From an uncultured Flavobacteriaceae bacterium (GTDB taxonomy: Bacteria; Bacteroidota; Bacteroidia; Flavobacteriales; Flavobacteriaceae), in NCBI GenBank assembly GCA_905479835.1, contig CAJQNZ010000066.1:1-45460 (forward strand): a DNA stretch of 45,460 bases, written 5' to 3'. Each line of letters begins with the position of its first letter. Position 1 is the first letter of the stretch. Shown one piece after another: positions 41,833-45,460 of this stretch. Under the pieces are notes generated by a model. The model was not told the DNA's origin and ran no database searches. It saw only the letters and a list, made by a program, of their open reading frames with translations. The translations under genes and the position numbers were made by a program.

Positions 41833-44800
41833 ATGGCAAAAAGAAACGATAAATACACTGTAAAAAAATTCAATAAAATTTCAATTGGTTTATCTTCACC
41901 TGAAAAGATTTTAGGAGAATCAAGAGGAGAAGTATTAAAACCAGAAACCATTAATTACCGTACACATAAACCAGAAAGAGATGGTTTATTCTGTGAGCGA
42001 ATTTTTGGACCTATAAAAGATTTCGAATGTGCTTGTGGTAAATACAAGAGAATACGATACAGAGGTATTGTATGTGATCGATGTGGAGTTGAAGTTACTG
42101 AGAAAAAAGTACGTAGAGATAGAGTAGGGCATATTAATTTAGTTGTACCAGTTGCACATATTTGGTATTTCAGATCATTACCAAACAAGATGGGATACCT
42201 TTTAGGTTTACCTTCTAAGAAATTGGATATGATTATTTATTATGAACGTTATGTAGTCATTCAACCTGCAAGTGCTAAAAATGCTGAAGGAGAACCATTG
42301 CAAAAAATGGATTTCTTAACAGAAGAAGAATATTTAGATATTTTAGAATCATTTCCTATTGAGAACCAATACTTAGACGATACAGATCCAGAAAAGTTCA
42401 TTGCTAAAATGGGTGCTGAATGTTTAATTGATTTATTGGCTAGAATTGATCTTGATGCATTATCATATGAATTAAGACATAAAGCAAATACAGAGACATC
42501 GAAACAACGTAAGACAGAGGCATTAAAGCGCTTGAATGTTGTTGAATCTTTCCGTGATGCCAACAAAAATAGAGAGAACAATCCAGAGTGGATGATTATG
42601 AAGGCTGTTCCGGTAATTCCACCAGAATTAAGACCTCTAGTTCCGCTTGATGGAGGACGTTTTGCAACTTCAGATTTAAATGATTTATACCGAAGAGTAA
42701 TTATTCGTAACAACCGATTGAAAAGATTGGTTGAAATAAAAGCTCCAGAAGTTATTTTGCGAAATGAGAAACGTATGTTACAAGAATCAGTAGATTCATT
42801 GTTTGATAATACACGTAAATCATCAGCAGTAAAAACAGAGTCTAACAGACCTTTAAAATCTTTATCAGATTCATTAAAAGGAAAACAAGGACGTTTCCGT
42901 CAAAACTTGTTAGGAAAACGTGTTGATTATTCAGCTCGTTCGGTAATTGTTGTTGGACCTACATTGAAATTATACGAATGTGGATTGCCAAAAGATATGG
43001 CAGCAGAATTATACAAACCTTTTATTATTAGAAAATTAATAGAAAGAGGAATAGTAAAAACTGTAAAATCGGCAAAAAGAATTATAGATAAAAGAGAGCC
43101 TGTAGTATGGGATATCTTAGAGAATGTATTGAAAGGACATCCAGTATTACTGAATCGAGCTCCTACACTTCACCATTTAGGTATTCAAGCATTCCAACCA
43201 AACTTAATTGAAGGAAAAGCAATTCAATTACATCCATTGGTATGTACTGCATTTAATGCCGATTTCGATGGAGATCAAATGGCAGTTCATTTACCACTAG
43301 GTCCTGAAGCTATTCTTGAAGCACAGTTATTAATGTTGGCTTCACATAGTATCTTAAATCCAGCCAATGGAGCACCTATTACGGTTCCTTCTCAGGATAT
43401 GGTACTTGGTTTATATTACATGACAAAAGAGAGATTGAACACACCTACTTACTCTGTGAAAGGAGAAGGGTTGACATTCTATTCTCCAGAAGAAGTAATT
43501 ATCGCTTTTAATGAAAAAGTGGTTGAATTGAATGCAGGAATTACAGTAAGAACGAAAGATCTTAATGAGAATGGAGAACTGGTAACTAAATTGATAAAAA
43601 CTACAGTAGGTAGAGTATTATTTAATGAAGTTGTACCAGCAGAAGCAGGATATATTAATGATGTATTGACTAAAAAATCTTTGAGAGATATTATTTCTCA
43701 TATTTTGAAAGTTACAAGTATTCCAGTTACAGGAGCATTTTTGGATGAGATTAAAGACATGGGATACAAGTTTGCATTCCAAGGAGGTCTTTCATTCAGT
43801 TTAGGAGATATTATTATACCTGAAGAGAAACATCAAATGGTTGCTGAAGCCAATGAATTGGTAGATGGAATTAAAAACAATTACAACATGGGTATGTTGA
43901 CCAACAAAGAGCGTTACAATCAAGTAATTGATATTTGGGGATCAACTAACAATAGACTTACGGAACTTTCAATGAAACGTTTACGTGAGGATCAACAAGG
44001 GTTTAATTCAGTATATATGATGCTTGATTCTGGTGCGAGGGGTTCTAAAGAACAGATTCGTCAGTTAACAGGTATGCGTGGATTAATGGCAAAACCTAAA
44101 AAATCTACTGCAGGAGGTGGAGAAATTATTGAAAATCCAATTCTTTCAAACTTTAAGGAAGGACTTTCAATTCTTGAATATTTTATCTCTACACACGGTG
44201 CTCGTAAAGGTCTTGCCGATACTGCACTTAAAACTGCCGATGCAGGTTATTTAACACGTCGTCTTGTAGATGTTTCACAAGATGTAATTGTAAATGAAGT
44301 TGACTGTGGTACATTAAGAGGATTGGATATTAAGCCATTGAAAAAGAATGATGAAGTTGTTGAAAAATTATCAGAAAGAATATTAGGAAGAGTATCATTG
44401 CACGATGTGATTGATCCTACTACAGGTGATTTATATGTGAATTCTGGAGAGTTAATTACAGATGAGATTGCTGCTAAAATTGAGAAATCACCTATCGATT
44501 CTGTTGAAGTCCGTTCTGCATTGACTTGTGAGGCGAAAAGAGGTATCTGTGGTAAATGTTATGGATATAGTCTTTCAACTAGACAGATGGTTCAAAAAGG
44601 AGAGGCTGTAGGAGTTATTGCTGCACAATCTATTGGTGAACCAGGAACACAGTTGACACTTAGAACATTCCACGTTGGTGGAGTTGCAGGAAATATTTCA
44701 GAAGATAATAAACTTATTACAAAATTTGATGGAGTCGTTTCTATTGAAGACTTAAGAACTGTGCGAGGAGATGATGGAAAAGGAACTGAAGTTGATATAG

Positions 44801-45460
44801 TAATTTCAAGGACTACTGAAGTTAAAATCTCTGATAAGAAAACAGGAATTGTATTAAGTACACAATTTATACCTTATGGTTCAAGTATCTTCGTAAAAGA
44901 TAAAGCCAAGGTTAAAAAAGGAGACGTTGTATGTCAATGGGATCCATTTAACGGTGTAATTATTTCTGAGTTTGGAGGGAAAGTAAAGTATGAAAATGTA
45001 GAAGAAGGTATTAACTTCAAGGTTGAAATAGATGAGCAGACAGGTTTCCAAGAAAAAGTAATTACTGAATCTAAAAATAAAAAGGTAATACCTACATTAT
45101 TGATTGAAGGTAAGGATGGAGAGATTATCCGTTCATATAGTTTACCAGTAGGTGCGCATATGATGGTAGATGATGGTGATAAGATTGCCACTGGACAGAT
45201 TTTGGTTAAAATACCTCGTAAATCTGGAAAAGCAGGTGATATTACTGGAGGTCTTCCACGTGTAACTGAATTATTTGAAGCTCGTAATCCTTCTAATCCA
45301 GCAGTTGTATCTGCTATTGATGGTGTTGTATCATTTGGAAAAATAAAGAGAGGAAATAGAGAGATTATTATTGAGTCTAAGTATGGTGACATCAAGAAAT
45401 ACTTAGTAAAACTGTCTAATCAGATTCTTGTACAAGAAAATGATTTCGTAAAAGCTGGAA
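41833..45460 (+). CDS. rpoC: DNA-directed RNA polymerase beta' subunit, 3' truncated
   Basis: RpoC from ATG 41833 runs open to the window end (about 1209 codons of an expected ~1430). It starts [19 protein letters not shown]. The N-terminal zinc-binding [21 protein letters not shown] is present. The catalytic Mg2+ loop NADFDGD is at residues 475-481. The bridge-helix/trigger-loop region ([23 protein letters not shown]-like) and the second zinc site [13 protein letters not shown] are seen too. It begins 83 bp after rpoB, beyond a palindromic repeat. No frameshift is visible. Confidence 0.99.
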   Translation, partial: MAKRNDKYTVKKFNKISIGLSSPEKILGESRGEVLKPETINYRTHKPERDGLFCERIFGPIKDFECACGKYKRIRYRGIVCDRCGVEVTEKKVRRDRVGHINLVVPVAHIWYFRSLPNKMGYLLGLPSKKLDMIIYYERYVVIQPASAKNAEGEPLQKMDFLTEEEYLDILESFPIENQYLDDTDPEKFIAKMGAECLIDLLARIDLDALSYELRHKANTETSKQRKTEALKRLNVVESFRDANKNRENNPEWMIMKAVPVIPPELRPLVPLDGGRFATSDLNDLYRRVIIRNNRLKRLVEIKAPEVILRNEKRMLQESVDSLFDNTRKSSAVKTESNRPLKSLSDSLKGKQGRFRQNLLGKRVDYSARSVIVVGPTLKLYECGLPKDMAAELYKPFIIRKLIERGIVKTVKSAKRIIDKREPVVWDILENVLKGHPVLLNRAPTLHHLGIQAFQPNLIEGKAIQLHPLVCTAFNADFDGDQMAVHLPLGPEAILEAQLLMLASHSILNPANGAPITVPSQDMVLGLYYMTKERLNTPTYSVKGEGLTFYSPEEVIIAFNEKVVELNAGITVRTKDLNENGELVTKLIKTTVGRVLFNEVVPAEAGYINDVLTKKSLRDIISHILKVTSIPVTGAFLDEIKDMGYKFAFQGGLSFSLGDIIIPEEKHQMVAEANELVDGIKNNYNMGMLTNKERYNQVIDIWGSTNNRLTELSMKRLREDQQGFNSVYMMLDSGARGSKEQIRQLTGMRGLMAKPKKSTAGGGEIIENPILSNFKEGLSILEYFISTHGARKGLADTALKTADAGYLTRRLVDVSQDVIVNEVDCGTLRGLDIKPLKKNDEVVEKLSERILGRVSLHDVIDPTTGDLYVNSGELITDEIAAKIEKSPIDSVEVRSALTCEAKRGICGKCYGYSLSTRQMVQKGEAVGVIAAQSIGEPGTQLTLRTFHVGGVAGNISEDNKLITKFDGVVSIEDLRTVRGDDGKGTEVDIVISRTTEVKISDKKTGIVLSTQFIPYGSSIFVKDKAKVKKGDVVCQWDPFNGVIISEFGGKVKYENVEEGINFKVEIDEQTGFQEKVITESKNKKVIPTLLIEGKDGEIIRSYSLPVGAHMMVDDGDKIATGQILVKIPRKSGKAGDITGGLPRVTELFEARNPSNPAVVSAIDGVVSFGKIKRGNREIIIESKYGDIKKYLVKLSNQILVQENDFVKAG

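Noticed and set aside
44934-45395. Antisense ORF of 153 codons in rpoC, and similar long antisense frames in rpoB, uvrA and the E1 gene
   Set aside because: They are shadows of strongly conserved coding sequence on the other strand, with low-complexity Ser/Ile/Phe-rich translations and no initiation signals.

Overview
The window is AT-rich chromosomal DNA from a member of the Bacteroidota, almost certainly family Flavobacteriaceae. Evidence: two proteins end in type IX secretion (T9SS) sorting domains (type A and type B). A lipoprotein carries a flavobacterial CGGSDDD surface-export signal. Promoters fit TAnnTTTG / TTG spaced 19-21 nt. Almost no gene has a Shine-Dalgarno sequence except rpsU. 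The 2-oxoacid dehydrogenase E1 is a fused alpha-beta protein, as is common in the phylum. The genus cannot be named from sequence alone.

Left part (1-31 kb): mostly housekeeping and envelope genes in small operons. In order: a truncated SDR oxidoreductase, a fructose-6-phosphate aldolase/transaldolase, and a surface lipoprotein esterase converge on uvrB across a shared terminator. Then, on the minus strand, come a GNAT acetyltransferase, a YitT membrane protein, pepD with an abutting T9SS type B protein, and a nitroreductase. A DUF2851 gene on the plus strand is preceded by an unusual 88-bp tandem repeat. A second minus-strand block holds an S10 peptidase, the fused E1, an operon of LOG protein, T9SS nuclease-like protein and degenerate M1 peptidase-like protein, then uvrA, a DUF2490 barrel and a beta carbonic anhydrase. 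From 25.5 kb the plus strand carries TetR, PspC-like, a two-helix K+ channel, an AGCS symporter, an HhH protein and an acyl-CoA dehydrogenase.

Right part (31.4 kb to end): the conserved translation/transcription block rpsU, xerC-like recombinase, hpf, tRNA-Thr(TGT), tRNA-Tyr(GTA), tRNA-Gly(TCC), tRNA-Thr(GGT), tuf, tRNA-Trp(CCA), secE, nusG, rplK, rplA, rplJ, rplL, rpoB and rpoC (cut by the window end). The four-tRNA-tuf order matches the thrU-tyrU-glyT-thrT-tufB order of E. coli.

There is no phage, CRISPR array, insertion sequence or recognisable defence island. The more unusual signals are in compact regulatory DNA: the 88-bp repeats with a five-codon mini-ORF and possible covarying stem; intrinsic terminators that overlap a neighbouring promoter or start codon (HhH gene, xerC, tRNA operon); the strong SD of rpsU; and a leftover 3' tail of a second acyl-CoA dehydrogenase gene.
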